This document shows, one piece after another, positions 9,293 through 18,260 of a stretch of DNA of 61,151 nt. The stretch spans positions 1-61,151 of the forward strand of contig DATJSJ010000308.1 of the NCBI GenBank assembly GCA_035504175.1, given 5' to 3'. The translations under genes were made by a program, and so were the position numbers. Source of the stretch: DATJSJ01 sp035504175 (lineage in GTDB: Bacteria > Pseudomonadota > Alphaproteobacteria > Acetobacterales > Acetobacteraceae). The notes under the pieces are model-generated. The model searched no databases and was not told the origin of the DNA. It was given only the letters and a program-made list of their open reading frames with translations. The first letter of the stretch is position 1. Each line of letters begins with the position of its first letter.

Positions 9293-11362
9293 CTACTCCG
9301 GCAGACCGGCCCGGCGCAGGCCCTCGGCATAGAGCGCCCGATCCGCCTGCCGCTGCAGCGGCACCCGCGCCAGCGCCTGGCGCACCGTGAAGCCGGGCTC
9401 CAGTTGCAGAAGCTGCTCGCGCGCCGGGCCGATATCCTCCGTGCGGCCGAGCAGGCCGAGCGCGGCAAGATAGCCTTTGTAGGTCGAGGAGAGCTGCGGA
9501 TTGAGCGCCGTGGCCCGTCGGCCGAACTCGATTGCCGTCTCCAGATTCCCGAGCAGCAGATGCGGGATCATCAGCACCATGTCGAAGAAGGAGGCGTGCG
9601 GGTCGAAGGGCGACAGCCTGCGGGCCTGTGCGCCGCGTCGGATCGCCTCGTCATGTCGGCCGGCATAGGTATGGGCGAGCGCGGAGAATGCCCAGGCCAG
9701 GGGCAGATTCGGGTTGAGCTGCAGCGCCTGTTCGTGCAGCCCGATCGCCTCCTCGGTGCGGCGATGCAGGAAGGCGCGGACATGGCCGGCGATGGTCAGC
9801 GCCCTCGCGTCGAACGGATCGAGCGCGATCGCCCGTTCCGCCAGGCCGCCGGCGCGCGCCATGTCGATATCGGGCTCGTCCGTCCAGCCCTGCCCGACCA
9901 GGAACACATACCAATAGGCGAGCCAGGCGTGCGGCGCGGCATAGTCCGGGTCCCGGTCCACCGCGGCGGTGAGCAAGGTCCCGGCTTCCCGATATCCCGT
10001 CTCCTCGAGTCGGTAGAGTGCCGGAATGGCGCGCAGCATGAGCTGGTAGGCGGTGGGGTTGGTGGCGCTGCCCAGATTGGCGCGGCGGCCCTCGCGCAGC
10101 ATCAGCTCCGGGTCGACCTGCGCCACCGTCTCCGCGGCGATCTCGTCCTGCAGGCTCAATATGTCGGCCGTGGCACGGTCGAAGCGATGCGCCCAGACCA
10201 CGTCGCCGCCGGCGCGCATGTCGCGCAGCCGCACCATCACGCGGACCTTGCCGGCGCCACGCTGCACCGTGCCGTCGAGCAGAAAGTCGAGATCGAGGCC
10301 GTGCAGCCGCTCCGTCTGCTCCGGCGACTCGCCGGCGAGTGCCGCGAGCGAGGGGCTGGAGACCAGGGAGATCCAGCGGAAGCGGGCGAGGGCGGTGGTG
10401 ATCTCTTCGGCGAGGCCGAGGGAAAGCTGCTCGTCCAGGCGCCCGTCCAGGGAGCGGAACGGCATCACGCCGAGTCGCACGCCGGGCGCGCGGTCGATCG
10501 GAGTCGAGTGTGTGGCGGGGGCGGTGATGGTCGCGGATGATGCCGGGGCAGGGCGCGCGGCGCCGCGGATGCTGTCCGCCAGCGCGCGCGTCTCGGCCGA
10601 GGGGCCGACCGCCGCGGCCTCCGCGAGGGCGCCGCAGCAGCGCTCATAGGCGGTCAGCGCCCCGGCGACATCGCCGCGTTTCGCATGGGCCTGCATCAGG
10701 GCACGCCAGGCGGCTTCGTGCGGGCGCTCGATCGTGAGCAGGCGCTGCGCCGCGGCGATCACCTCGGACGCGTCCGTCGCCTCGGCCAGAAGGTCTTCGG
10801 CGACGTCGGTGGCGCTCTTGATCAGCCGATGGCGCCAGCCCTCGAGCCACCGGTCGAAGGCCGGGTCGACGCCGAACAGATCCTCGAGCAACGGGCCACG
10901 CTGCAAACGGTCGAGCGCCTCCGGCTGCACCGTCGTCGCGCGCATCATCTCCTGCACGTCGGTCCAGACCGTGCCTGGGGCGAGCGCGACATAGCCGCGG
11001 CCGGATTGCACCACCCCGGGACCGATCGCCTCGAGGCAGAGGCTGAGATCATGCAGTGCCTGCCGCAGCGATGCCTTGGCCTGGTCGCGGCCCCTCGTGC
11101 TCCACAGCAGGCCAGTGAGCTGATCGCGCAGCACCGGACGCGGTGCCGAGAGCGCCAGGATGGCCAGCACCGCGCGCGTCTTGCGTACGCGCGGCAATAC
11201 GTCCTCACCCGATGCCGTTAGCACGGCCATGCGGCCAAACAGATGAAGCCGCAGCTTCGGCGCGACGACAGGACCCCCGCCTGCGACGTTGTCGTCGGCG
11301 GTTACGGCGCCGAGCATGTCGGCGGGCGCGCGGGCGCTCCCACTGCCATCGGGTGGTGTCAT
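9293..11362 (-). CDS. BTAD/SARP-type transcriptional regulator with TolB-like and TPR domains
   Basis: This is a 689-residue regulator. From ATG 11362 it has a winged-helix DNA-binding domain (about 37-110, with RKTRAVLAILAL), a bacterial transcriptional activator domain of helical repeats (about 115-260), a TolB/FlgO-like segment (about 300-420, beginning RLGVMPFRSL), and TPR-like repeats to the end. This layout is common in proteobacterial BTAD regulators and adenylate-cyclase-like signal proteins. No receiver or sensor is attached, so the TPR part probably senses a ligand or protein. It is transcribed away from the tandem-repeat peptide gene at 11656 and shares its upstream region, so that gene is the best candidate target. 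Confidence 0.85.
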   Translation of the reverse strand: MTPPDGSGSARAPADMLGAVTADDNVAGGGPVVAPKLRLHLFGRMAVLTASGEDVLPRVRKTRAVLAILALSAPRPVLRDQLTGLLWSTRGRDQAKASLRQALHDLSLCLEAIGPGVVQSGRGYVALAPGTVWTDVQEMMRATTVQPEALDRLQRGPLLEDLFGVDPAFDRWLEGWRHRLIKSATDVAEDLLAEATDASEVIAAAQRLLTIERPHEAAWRALMQAHAKRGDVAGALTAYERCCGALAEAAAVGPSAETRALADSIRGAARPAPASSATITAPATHSTPIDRAPGVRLGVMPFRSLDGRLDEQLSLGLAEEITTALARFRWISLVSSPSLAALAGESPEQTERLHGLDLDFLLDGTVQRGAGKVRVMVRLRDMRAGGDVVWAHRFDRATADILSLQDEIAAETVAQVDPELMLREGRRANLGSATNPTAYQLMLRAIPALYRLEETGYREAGTLLTAAVDRDPDYAAPHAWLAYWYVFLVGQGWTDEPDIDMARAGGLAERAIALDPFDARALTIAGHVRAFLHRRTEEAIGLHEQALQLNPNLPLAWAFSALAHTYAGRHDEAIRRGAQARRLSPFDPHASFFDMVLMIPHLLLGNLETAIEFGRRATALNPQLSSTYKGYLAALGLLGRTEDIGPAREQLLQLEPGFTVRQALARVPLQRQADRALYAEGLRRAGLPE

Positions 11363-11484
11363 CACATTTAAGTTACCTGTGCATTCGCTTGCACGCAAGC
11401 GACCGCGGCAATCTCGCTCGCCCGCGCGCAAAACCGGCTGCGGAATTTCAAGGCAAAAATTCCTCGACAGATAGGAAAATCATC

Positions 11485-11512
11485 TTGACCGACCCTCACG
11501 GGACCGTTACTA
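11485..11512 (+). promoter_or_regulatory. Candidate sigma-70-like promoter ahead of the repeat-peptide leader
   Basis: TTGACC (11485-11490), a 16-bp spacer and TTACTA (11507-11512) resemble a -35/-10 pair. Transcription from here would run into the terminator at 11575-11604 and then, on read-through, into the repeat-peptide gene. This is a pattern match only. Confidence 0.35.
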
Positions 11513-11574
11513 CGAGCGGGCCAACGGGACCGGTGCGTCCGGTTGGCACCCTCCTCTCCGGCTTGCGCTGTTCG

Positions 11575-11604
11575 GCCCGGTCCTTCCCAGGACCGGGCCT
11601 TTTT
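11575..11604 (+). terminator. Rho-independent terminator or attenuator upstream of the repeat-peptide gene
   Basis: GCCCGGTCCT (11575-11584) pairs perfectly with AGGACCGGGC (11589-11598) around a TCCC loop and is followed by CTTTTT. No plus-strand gene is evident upstream for it to terminate. It lies about 50 bp before the repeat-peptide start, so it may attenuate that gene or end a short leader RNA of about 85 nt. Confidence 0.8.
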
Positions 11605-11655
11605 GCGTGTGCCGAGGGAGTTATAGCGCAACGCAGAGACAAGGGATTGAAAGCA

Positions 11656-12036
11656 ATGGAGTCCACCGCGAACCTGTCCGTCGTCGCCGTTCTTCCCGCC
11701 GAGGTGAAGGATTTCGGTCGTATCCGCACCGGCGCCGGCCTGCGGATCCTGCCGACGGCGCCGGCCGAAGTGGCGGATGCCGGTCGCGTTCGTAGCGGTG
11801 CCGGCCTGCGCATCCTGCCGACGGCGCCGGCCGAGGTGGCGGACGCCGGCCGCGTTCGTAGCGGTGCGGGCCTGCGCATTCTGCCGACGGCGCCGGCCGA
11901 AGTGGCGGATGCCGGTCGCGTTCGGAGCGGCGCCGGCCTGCGGATCCTGCCGACGGCGCCGGCCGAAGTGGCGGACGCAGGTCGTGTCCGGACCGGCGCC
12001 GGGCTGCGCATCCTGGCCGATCGTCGGGCGGCCTGA
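11656..12036 (+). CDS. Tandem-repeat peptide or protein (five 22-residue units), candidate multi-core precursor
   Basis: This 126-residue protein has a short N-terminal segment (MESTANLSVVAVL), five consecutive units with the core EVADAGRVRSGAGLRIL joined by PTAPA, and a short end (ADRRAA). The first unit is diverged (EVKDFGRIRTGAGLRIL) and the last has Thr for Ser. There is no signal peptide, Cys, or membrane helix. AAGGGA lies about 9 nt before ATG 11656. I recognise no family. Possibilities are a multi-core precursor peptide processed into repeated products, or a small structural repeat such as a beta-solenoid. Its neighbours are the divergent BTAD regulator and the downstream DUF6065-like gene, which probably form one unit with it. 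Confidence 0.75.
   Translation: MESTANLSVVAVLPAEVKDFGRIRTGAGLRILPTAPAEVADAGRVRSGAGLRILPTAPAEVADAGRVRSGAGLRILPTAPAEVADAGRVRSGAGLRILPTAPAEVADAGRVRTGAGLRILADRRAA
11692..12021 (+). repeat. Five-copy 66-bp in-frame tandem repeat
   Basis: Units begin about 11692 (diverged), 11758, 11824, 11890 and 11956, an exact 66-bp period. The last four encode nearly the same 22 residues, while the DNA differs at many third positions (for example CGGATCCTG, CGCATCCTG and CGCATTCTG for Arg-Ile-Leu). This shows that the peptide sequence, not just the DNA, is being kept. Confidence 0.95.
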
Positions 12037-12063
12037 TCGGTCAAACGCCCCGCCGACCCTGCC

Positions 12064-12089
12064 TGCCGGACGCACCAGCGTCCGGCAGT
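12064..12089 (+). promoter_or_regulatory. Perfect intergenic hairpin between the repeat peptide and the DUF6065-like gene
   Basis: CTGCCGGACGC (12064-12074) is perfectly complementary to GCGTCCGGCAG (12079-12089) around ACCA. There is no T-run after it, so it is probably an mRNA stabiliser or processing signal that sets different levels of the two proteins, rather than a full terminator. Confidence 0.65.
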
Positions 12090-12118
12090 TCGCCCGCCCC
12101 CAACGAGGATCAGAGACA

Positions 12119-12904
12119 ATGACGACGGAAGCCCGCGCCGATGCGCCGCTCGTACGCTTCTACCGGATCATCGAACAGACCCGGCTGCCGCAACGCGCCG
12201 ACCGCTCCGCCGCCGGCACGCTGCCGATGCGGGCGGCCCGCTACTGCGACGCCGTCACCACCGCGAGCGGGCTCGGCTGGTACGTGTTCGCGCCGATGGA
12301 TCTGAGCCTGCTCTGGGATGGCACCGACATTTACTGGACCTACGCCGGCCAGTCGGACTGGCTGCCGCTCGAGGCGGCACAATTTCCACACCTGCGCCAG
12401 CATTTCGATGCGGTGGCGCCCGAGGCGGTACGCGGTGCTTCGCCGCCCTTCCTGACCGCGCTGCCGGAACCGGGCGCGGTGCAGATCTGGAGCGGGCTGA
12501 TCGCCCGCACCGCGCCGGACTGGAGCCTGCTGATCCGCCCGGTCGCCAACCTGCCGCTGCCCGGCGGCTTTGTGCCGTATGAGGGGCTGGTGGAGACCGA
12601 TCGCTGGTTCGGCCCGCTGTTCACCAATATCCGGCTCACCCGCACCCACGCGCCGGTACGGCTGCGCGCCGACCTGCCGCTCGTTCAGGCGCAACCGGTG
12701 CCGCGGATTGCCTATGCCGACGAGACGCTGAATTCGATGGCAGTCGTTGCCCGGCCCGAGGATATGCAGGAGGCCGACTGGAACGACTACTTCGAGACGG
12801 TGGTGAAGCCGAACGACGACCCGGCGCGGCCGGTCGGAAGTTACGCCATCGCCGCACGGCGCCGGCGCAAGAGCGGCTGTCCCTACGCCGCGGCGCGCGG
12901 CTGA
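12119..12904 (+). CDS. DUF6065-like protein encoded with the repeat peptide
   Basis: This is a 261-residue soluble protein without signal peptide or membrane segments. It resembles what I recall of the DUF6065 family: an N-terminal PQRADRSAAGTLP motif, a WYVFAPMDLSLLWDG segment, a central QIWSGLIARTAPDWSLLIR, then GLVETDRWFGPLFTNIRLTRT and a basic C-terminus (RRRRK). Known members have no assigned biochemical function as far as I know. GAGGA lies before ATG 12119, and the gene begins 82 bp after the repeat-peptide gene on the same strand. It is the obvious candidate to modify, bind or mature the repeat peptide, but no catalytic motif (radical SAM, ATP-grasp, YcaO) is visible. Confidence 0.65.
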   Translation: MTTEARADAPLVRFYRIIEQTRLPQRADRSAAGTLPMRAARYCDAVTTASGLGWYVFAPMDLSLLWDGTDIYWTYAGQSDWLPLEAAQFPHLRQHFDAVAPEAVRGASPPFLTALPEPGAVQIWSGLIARTAPDWSLLIRPVANLPLPGGFVPYEGLVETDRWFGPLFTNIRLTRTHAPVRLRADLPLVQAQPVPRIAYADETLNSMAVVARPEDMQEADWNDYFETVVKPNDDPARPVGSYAIAARRRRKSGCPYAAARG

Positions 12905-12933
12905 GCCGCCGGGGCAGGGCGGCCGGCGAGAGG

Positions 12934-13410
12934 TCAGACCGGCATCAGCCGGCCGTGGCCGTTGCGCATACCCGCCCTGAAGAGGAACTCGAGGAAGTCG
13001 CCCATCCCGGGCTGCCAGGCGAAGCGGTGCAGCTGGGACAATCCCAACCGGCGCTCGGTGTCGGCGATGGTGGCCTGGATGTCGGGGTCGCGTCCGGCAA
13101 CCAGCAGCACCGGCAAGGACGGGTCATGTGCGGCGACGGTCGCCATCACGCCGCGTCCATCCTCCGCCTGATCGTCGACGCGCGAGAGCACGGCCATCGG
13201 CCGGACCTCGCGCAGCGCATCGCGCAGCGGCTCGCCCGGGCAGACGCTGCGCAGCTCGATGCCGAGGCTGCCGAGCAATGGCGCCACGCTCCGGGAAAGC
13301 CGTCGGGTCCGCTCCGCCACGATCACGGTGAACTCCGGTGTCGGCATGGCCATGCTGCCATCCATGATGGCCGGCCCGCCGCACTCGCTTCCTGCCGCCT
13401 GCTCGCTCAT
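12934..13410 (-). CDS. Receiver-like protein apparently lacking the phospho-acceptor Asp
   Basis: This is about 158 residues from ATG 13410. After a Gly/Ser-rich start, the segment from FTVIVAERTRRLSR to the end has the alternating strand/helix pattern of a CheY fold. Where the phospho-Asp should end strand 3 the sequence reads AVLSRVDDQ, giving Ser, and LPVLLVAGRDPD follows as strand 4. This suggests a pseudo-receiver that does not take phosphate. The gene converges with the DUF6065-like gene (29-bp gap). The function is unknown, and the fold call is inference from pattern. Confidence 0.5.
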   Translation of the reverse strand: MSEQAAGSECGGPAIMDGSMAMPTPEFTVIVAERTRRLSRSVAPLLGSLGIELRSVCPGEPLRDALREVRPMAVLSRVDDQAEDGRGVMATVAAHDPSLPVLLVAGRDPDIQATIADTERRLGLSQLHRFAWQPGMGDFLEFLFRAGMRNGHGRLMPV

Positions 13411-13749
13411 CCTGCGCTCCCGCAAGCCATCTCCGGCCCGCCGATCCCTGCCGTGCCGGCGCGATCGCGCCTGCCGACACGGTCACAGTGCCACGGTTGC
13501 GCGGAAGGGGCGCGAGAGAAGCCTGTCAAACTGCGTTAATTCACCATCACCCCGGGCGCGCCCGCCGGGGCCGGCAACGGACGTTTGCTCCCGCGCGAGC
13601 TCCGCGTTAAAATCAGACAAATTCGCGGGCGCTGATTGGCCCGGGCGCGGGGGCGCCGGAGAGGGGGAAATGTCTGCCATCATGTGGCACCAGGCGACCG
13701 GATCCCGGGCCTGTCCGGTTCGCGTCGCCGCCGGGCAGGGGTAGGCGGG
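13411..13749. other. Intergenic region upstream of the sugar ABC operon
   Basis: There is no credible gene. It holds an A/T-richer stretch (GTTAAAATCAGACAAATT, 13607-13624) that could contain the operon promoter, and a G/C-rich inverted repeat near 13550-13571. No operator is clear. Confidence 0.4.
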
Positions 13750-14552
<803 letters not shown>

Positions 14553-14553
<1 letters not shown>

Positions 14554-15638
14554 TGGCGCGCCCCGCGATCCAGAGCGCCGCCCGACGCCCTTCGCCACTG
14601 CAGCGCGTCGAGGGCCTGCCGATCATCGTCGTGTTCGCGGTGCTGCTTGGCCTGTTCATGTACACGGCGCCGGAGGTTTTCCTGGCGCCGTTCATCTACA
14701 CGACCTTCCTCTCGACGCTGCCGCCGCTGGTGCTGCTCGCGGTCGGGATCACCTTCGTGATCGGCGCCGGCGAGATCGATCTCTGCTTCCCGGCGATCAT
14801 CGCCTTCTCCGGATTCACCTTCGCGATCCTGTTCAAGGATTATCACTGGGGCTGGGGCGCGGTCGCGGCCTCGCTCGGCGCCGGCATGCTGATCGGTTTC
14901 ATCAACGGCGTGCTGATCGCGCGCGTCGGCATCCCGTCCTTCATCGCCACACTGGCGACGCAATTCTTCTGGTCGGGCATGGCGACGGTGCTGTCCGGCG
15001 GCAAGTCCTACGCGCTGCGCGGGGTGGAGACGAGCTGGGTCTGGCGGGTGCTGGACGGGCGGCTCGGCGTCACCACGGCGACCAGCTCCTGGGTGGCGCA
15101 GGTCTCGGTGCAGGCGTTCTGGACCGCGGCGATCGTCATCTTCCTGTGGTTCATCCTCAATCGCCACCGCTTCGGCGAACACGTGCTGTTCATCGGCGAT
15201 TCCAACGAGGTCTCGCGCGTCGTCGGCATCGACGTGGCGCGCGAGAAGATCCGAATCTTCACGCTGATGGGTCTGCTCGCGGCGATCGCGGCGCTGCTGC
15301 TGACGCTCGAGAACAAGAACTATTTCGGCAACCAAGGCGAGGGCTATCTGCTGACCGCGATCGCCTCGGTGCTGATCGGCGGCACCTCGATCTTCGGCGG
15401 CCGGGCGACGATCGTCGGCACCGTGTTCGGCTGCTTCATCATCGGCATGATCGAGGCCGGGTTGGTCGCGACCGGGCTGACCGGCGCCTGGGTGCGCACC
15501 ATCCAGGGCCTCGTCTTCCTGGTCTCGATCATCTTCTATCTCTGGATCGAGGAACCGAACCGCCGCCGCGCCTTCTTCGCGCGCATGCGCATCGCGCGTG
15601 GCGCGCGCGAGATCGGCCGGGCGCGTCCGGCTGGATGA
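14553..15638 (+). CDS. Sugar ABC transporter permease (RbsC/XylH family)
   Basis: This is a 361-residue inner-membrane permease of the BPD_transp_2 family with about nine or ten helices. It has the typical GITFVIGAGEIDLCF segment and the conserved IGGTSIFGGRATIVGTVFG loop near the C-terminus. It works with the ATPase encoded just upstream and the binding protein just downstream. The C-terminal 30 residues are basic (RMRIARGAREIGRARP) and cytoplasmic. The gene starts at ATG 14553, overlapping the ATPase stop by 1 bp. Confidence 0.92.
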
Positions 15639-15684
15639 AATGGTGCGGCGGAATGCACCGCCGCCGGATGGGGAGGGAGCCTGC

Positions 15685-16680
15685 ATGCGTATCACGAGAC
15701 TGCTGATGGCCGGCGTCGCCGGGGCGGCGTTGCTCGCCGGGGGCGCCGCGCGCGCCGCCGACGCGCCGCCGGGCAAGGGGGTCACCATCTACATGCAGAT
15801 GGGCGGCAATCCGGGTGATGGTGCGACGCTCGCGCGGCAGAACGGCGCCGCGGCGGCGGCCAAGGCGCTGGGCGTCGATAAGCTCGCGGCGCAATTCTCC
15901 GCCTGGGCGCCGGAGACGATGATCCAGCAGTTCAAGGAGGCGCTGGCGGCGCGCCCGTCCTGCATCGTCATCATGGGCCATCCGGGCAACGACGCGTTCC
16001 ATGACCTGGTCAAGCAGGCGGTCGCCGCGGGCATCGTGGTGACCGACGGCAACTCGCCGCTGACCGAGCTGCAGAAGGAGTTCGGGCCGAAGGGCTTCGG
16101 CTATGCCGGCGTCGACCTCTACGCCGGCGGCGCGCTGACGGCGCAGAACATGATCCGCGTCGGCCATCTCAAGGCCGGGGACGAGGCCATGGTCTACGGC
16201 GTGTTCAGCCAGGCCGAGCGCGGCCTGTCCGAGAAGGGGCTCGCGGATACGCTGGAGAAGGCGGGGTTGAAGGTCGACCGGCTGGAGATTACGCAGGAGG
16301 CCAATTCCGATCCGTCGCTCGCCGTGCCGGTGCTCGCCTCGTACGTGCAGAGCCATCCGCACCTGAAGGCGATCGGCACCCAGCATGGCGGCGTCACCGC
16401 GGTGCTGCAGCAGGTGCTGCAGAAGGCGGGCAAGAAGCCGGGCGAAATCACCGTCGGCGGCATCGACCTCGCACCGGCGACGATCGACGGGCTGAAATCC
16501 GGCTACGTGTCGGTGACGCTCGACCAGTTGCTGTACCTGCAGGGCTTCATGCCGGTGCTGCAATGCGTGATGAGCGCCAAGTACAAGATGCCGGGTCTGA
16601 GTCTGAACACCGGCGCCGGCGTGGTGACGCCGCAGACGATCGGCCCGCTCGTCCCGCTGATCGACGCAGGGATCCGGTAG
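15685..16680 (+). CDS. Periplasmic sugar-binding protein of the CUT2 importer
   Basis: This is a 331-residue periplasmic binding protein (Peripla_BP_4 type). It has a Sec signal peptide (MRITRLLMAG to ARAAD, cleavage near 24), a two-lobe pattern with IVIMGHPGND and VVTDGNSP in the hinge region, and a typical SGYVSVTLDQLLYLQG segment near the end. GGGAGGGA lies 6 bp before ATG 15685. It forms one operon with the preceding ATPase and permease, in the less usual order ATPase-permease-binding protein. No metabolic enzyme is attached, so the substrate is not identifiable. Confidence 0.9.
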   Translation: MRITRLLMAGVAGAALLAGGAARAADAPPGKGVTIYMQMGGNPGDGATLARQNGAAAAAKALGVDKLAAQFSAWAPETMIQQFKEALAARPSCIVIMGHPGNDAFHDLVKQAVAAGIVVTDGNSPLTELQKEFGPKGFGYAGVDLYAGGALTAQNMIRVGHLKAGDEAMVYGVFSQAERGLSEKGLADTLEKAGLKVDRLEITQEANSDPSLAVPVLASYVQSHPHLKAIGTQHGGVTAVLQQVLQKAGKKPGEITVGGIDLAPATIDGLKSGYVSVTLDQLLYLQGFMPVLQCVMSAKYKMPGLSLNTGAGVVTPQTIGPLVPLIDAGIR

Positions 16681-17230
16681 GCCACCTTTCGCCGCGGGCG
16701 CACGGCGCGGTCCGCGCCGGGGACGATGGCGCATCGGCCGGGGCAACGCTGGCCCCGGTCGATGCGCCGCGCTTGGGGCCGCCGCACAGAGGACGCCGTC
16801 CGCGCGGCCGCTCCCCGGGGTGGGCAGCGGCGGTTCGGTCACGGCGTGCGGTTTTTTTGCGCCGCGGGACCAGTCCCTTTGTCGCGCTCCTCGATCGGGC
16901 GGGCGAGAGCCGCGCTGTTCAGATACCGCCTGACACGCTTCAGCGTCTCTTGATCTGCCGCGATGCAAGGGCGGCCGGCCCCGGCGCATGACGGCACGTC
17001 CAAGCGGGGAGCTTTTTTGCCGCGGGCGCGGCGACCGCGGCCGGGCGGATCGCCCGCACGATTCTGCAGCGCGAGGGCCGTCCGCGTCGGCCGCCGCCAT
17101 CGCGCCCGGTTACGCCTCGTCAACCTGATGGCGTGAGTATGTCCGGGATGCAGCGATTGGCGGCGGGGTGTGGCATGGACCGGAACGTGATTCGCGAGGT
17201 CGAAAAGCGGCCCGTTCCCGGGACGCGGCG
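16681..17230. other. 550-bp intergenic region
   Basis: No gene is supported. It contains a short G/C hairpin after the binding-protein stop (around 16703-16719) and two T-runs (16853-16859 and 17012-17017), each in a similar GC-rich context ending CCGCGGG. A possible minus-strand frame (16839-17123) has no recognisable product. Confidence 0.4.
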
Positions 17231-18070
17231 ATGAGCCTGTTCACCCTGCTCGGCGCGGATGGGCTGCTCGGTCGGACGCTCGCGACGCGGCTCTGCCAGC
17301 GCGGCCATGGCGTGACCGTGGTGCCGCGGGACGATCTGCCGCGCCTGCTGGCGGCGCGGCATTCCGCCGGCCACGTCATCCACTGCCTGGCGCCGGATGG
17401 CGATTTCCGCGCTGGGGCATCCGACACGGCGGAGGCGCATGTCGGCGTCACCGCGCGCTGCCTGCGGGACCTCGCCTTCGATTCCTTTCTCTTCATCTCC
17501 TCGACGCGCGTCTATGCCCACGCGGTGAGTGCCGGGGAGGAAGACGCTCTCCTCGCCCTGCCGGGCGATCCGGCGGATCTCGGCACGATCACCCGGCTCG
17601 CCGCGGAAGCGCTCTGCCTTTGCGATGCGCGTCCGGCGGTGCGCGTCGCGCGCGTTGCCGACACCTACGGACCCGGCATGGGCGCGGAGGGTTTTCTTGG
17701 GCAATTGATCGCGGAGGCCTGGGCTACCGGTACCCTGCGGCTGCGCCAGGGTCCGCTTTCCTGCCGCGACTATATCGCGGTCGAGGACGCGGCCGATGCG
17801 CTGGCGGCGATCGCGATGCGTGGCCAGCACCGGCTCTACAACGTTGCGACCGGCGTCAACATCAGCCATGGCGCGCTCGTCGATTGTCTGGCCGATGCCT
17901 TCGGGTGGCAGGTCGCGCGGGATCTCGGCGCGCCGGCGATACGCTCGCCGCGCATCCGCATCGTGCGCCTGGCGGAGGAATTCGGGGCGCCGGCCAGCAC
18001 GCTGCTCACGGAACTGGCGCAACTTCCCTTCGCGCTGCGTCCTCAGCCTGACCGGGCGGTGATCGCGTGA
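17231..18070 (+). CDS. SDR/epimerase-fold protein apparently lacking the catalytic Tyr and Lys
   Basis: This 279-residue protein has the extended short-chain dehydrogenase fold: nucleotide-binding GADGLLG at the N-terminus, FLFISSTRVYA with the Ser/Thr, VADTYGPGMG and SCRDYIAVEDAADAL in the substrate part. The usual YxxxK followed by LAAE is replaced by GTITRLAAE (near 118-126), so both catalytic Tyr and Lys are missing. It may be a binding or regulatory relative rather than an active epimerase. It precedes a C-methyltransferase gene, which suggests a role with nucleotide sugars. I chose ATG 17231 because it begins the glycine-motif domain. Confidence 0.75.
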   Translation: MSLFTLLGADGLLGRTLATRLCQRGHGVTVVPRDDLPRLLAARHSAGHVIHCLAPDGDFRAGASDTAEAHVGVTARCLRDLAFDSFLFISSTRVYAHAVSAGEEDALLALPGDPADLGTITRLAAEALCLCDARPAVRVARVADTYGPGMGAEGFLGQLIAEAWATGTLRLRQGPLSCRDYIAVEDAADALAAIAMRGQHRLYNVATGVNISHGALVDCLADAFGWQVARDLGAPAIRSPRIRIVRLAEEFGAPASTLLTELAQLPFALRPQPDRAVIA

Positions 18071-18260
18071 GCACGGCAGCGATACTCCGGCGCGAATCGC
18101 ACGGCGCCGTGTCTTCGCCACGTGACGCCGACGGGAACGCAGCGGCATGACGATCGGCCTCGCCATCCCAGGCGCCTGGTGTTGCCGCATGCCACATCGT
18201 TGCCATGTCGCTCTGTCAGGAGGCATTACATCGGCATCGTTTGGAACCGCGTTTTCTGCC

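Noticed and set aside
12064..12089. The perfect hairpin as a rho-independent terminator
   Set aside because: There is no T-run after the stem in either direction, so kept as an mRNA element instead.
16853..17017. T-runs in the 550-bp gap as terminators
   Set aside because: No stable stem directly precedes either run; left as part of the intergenic description.
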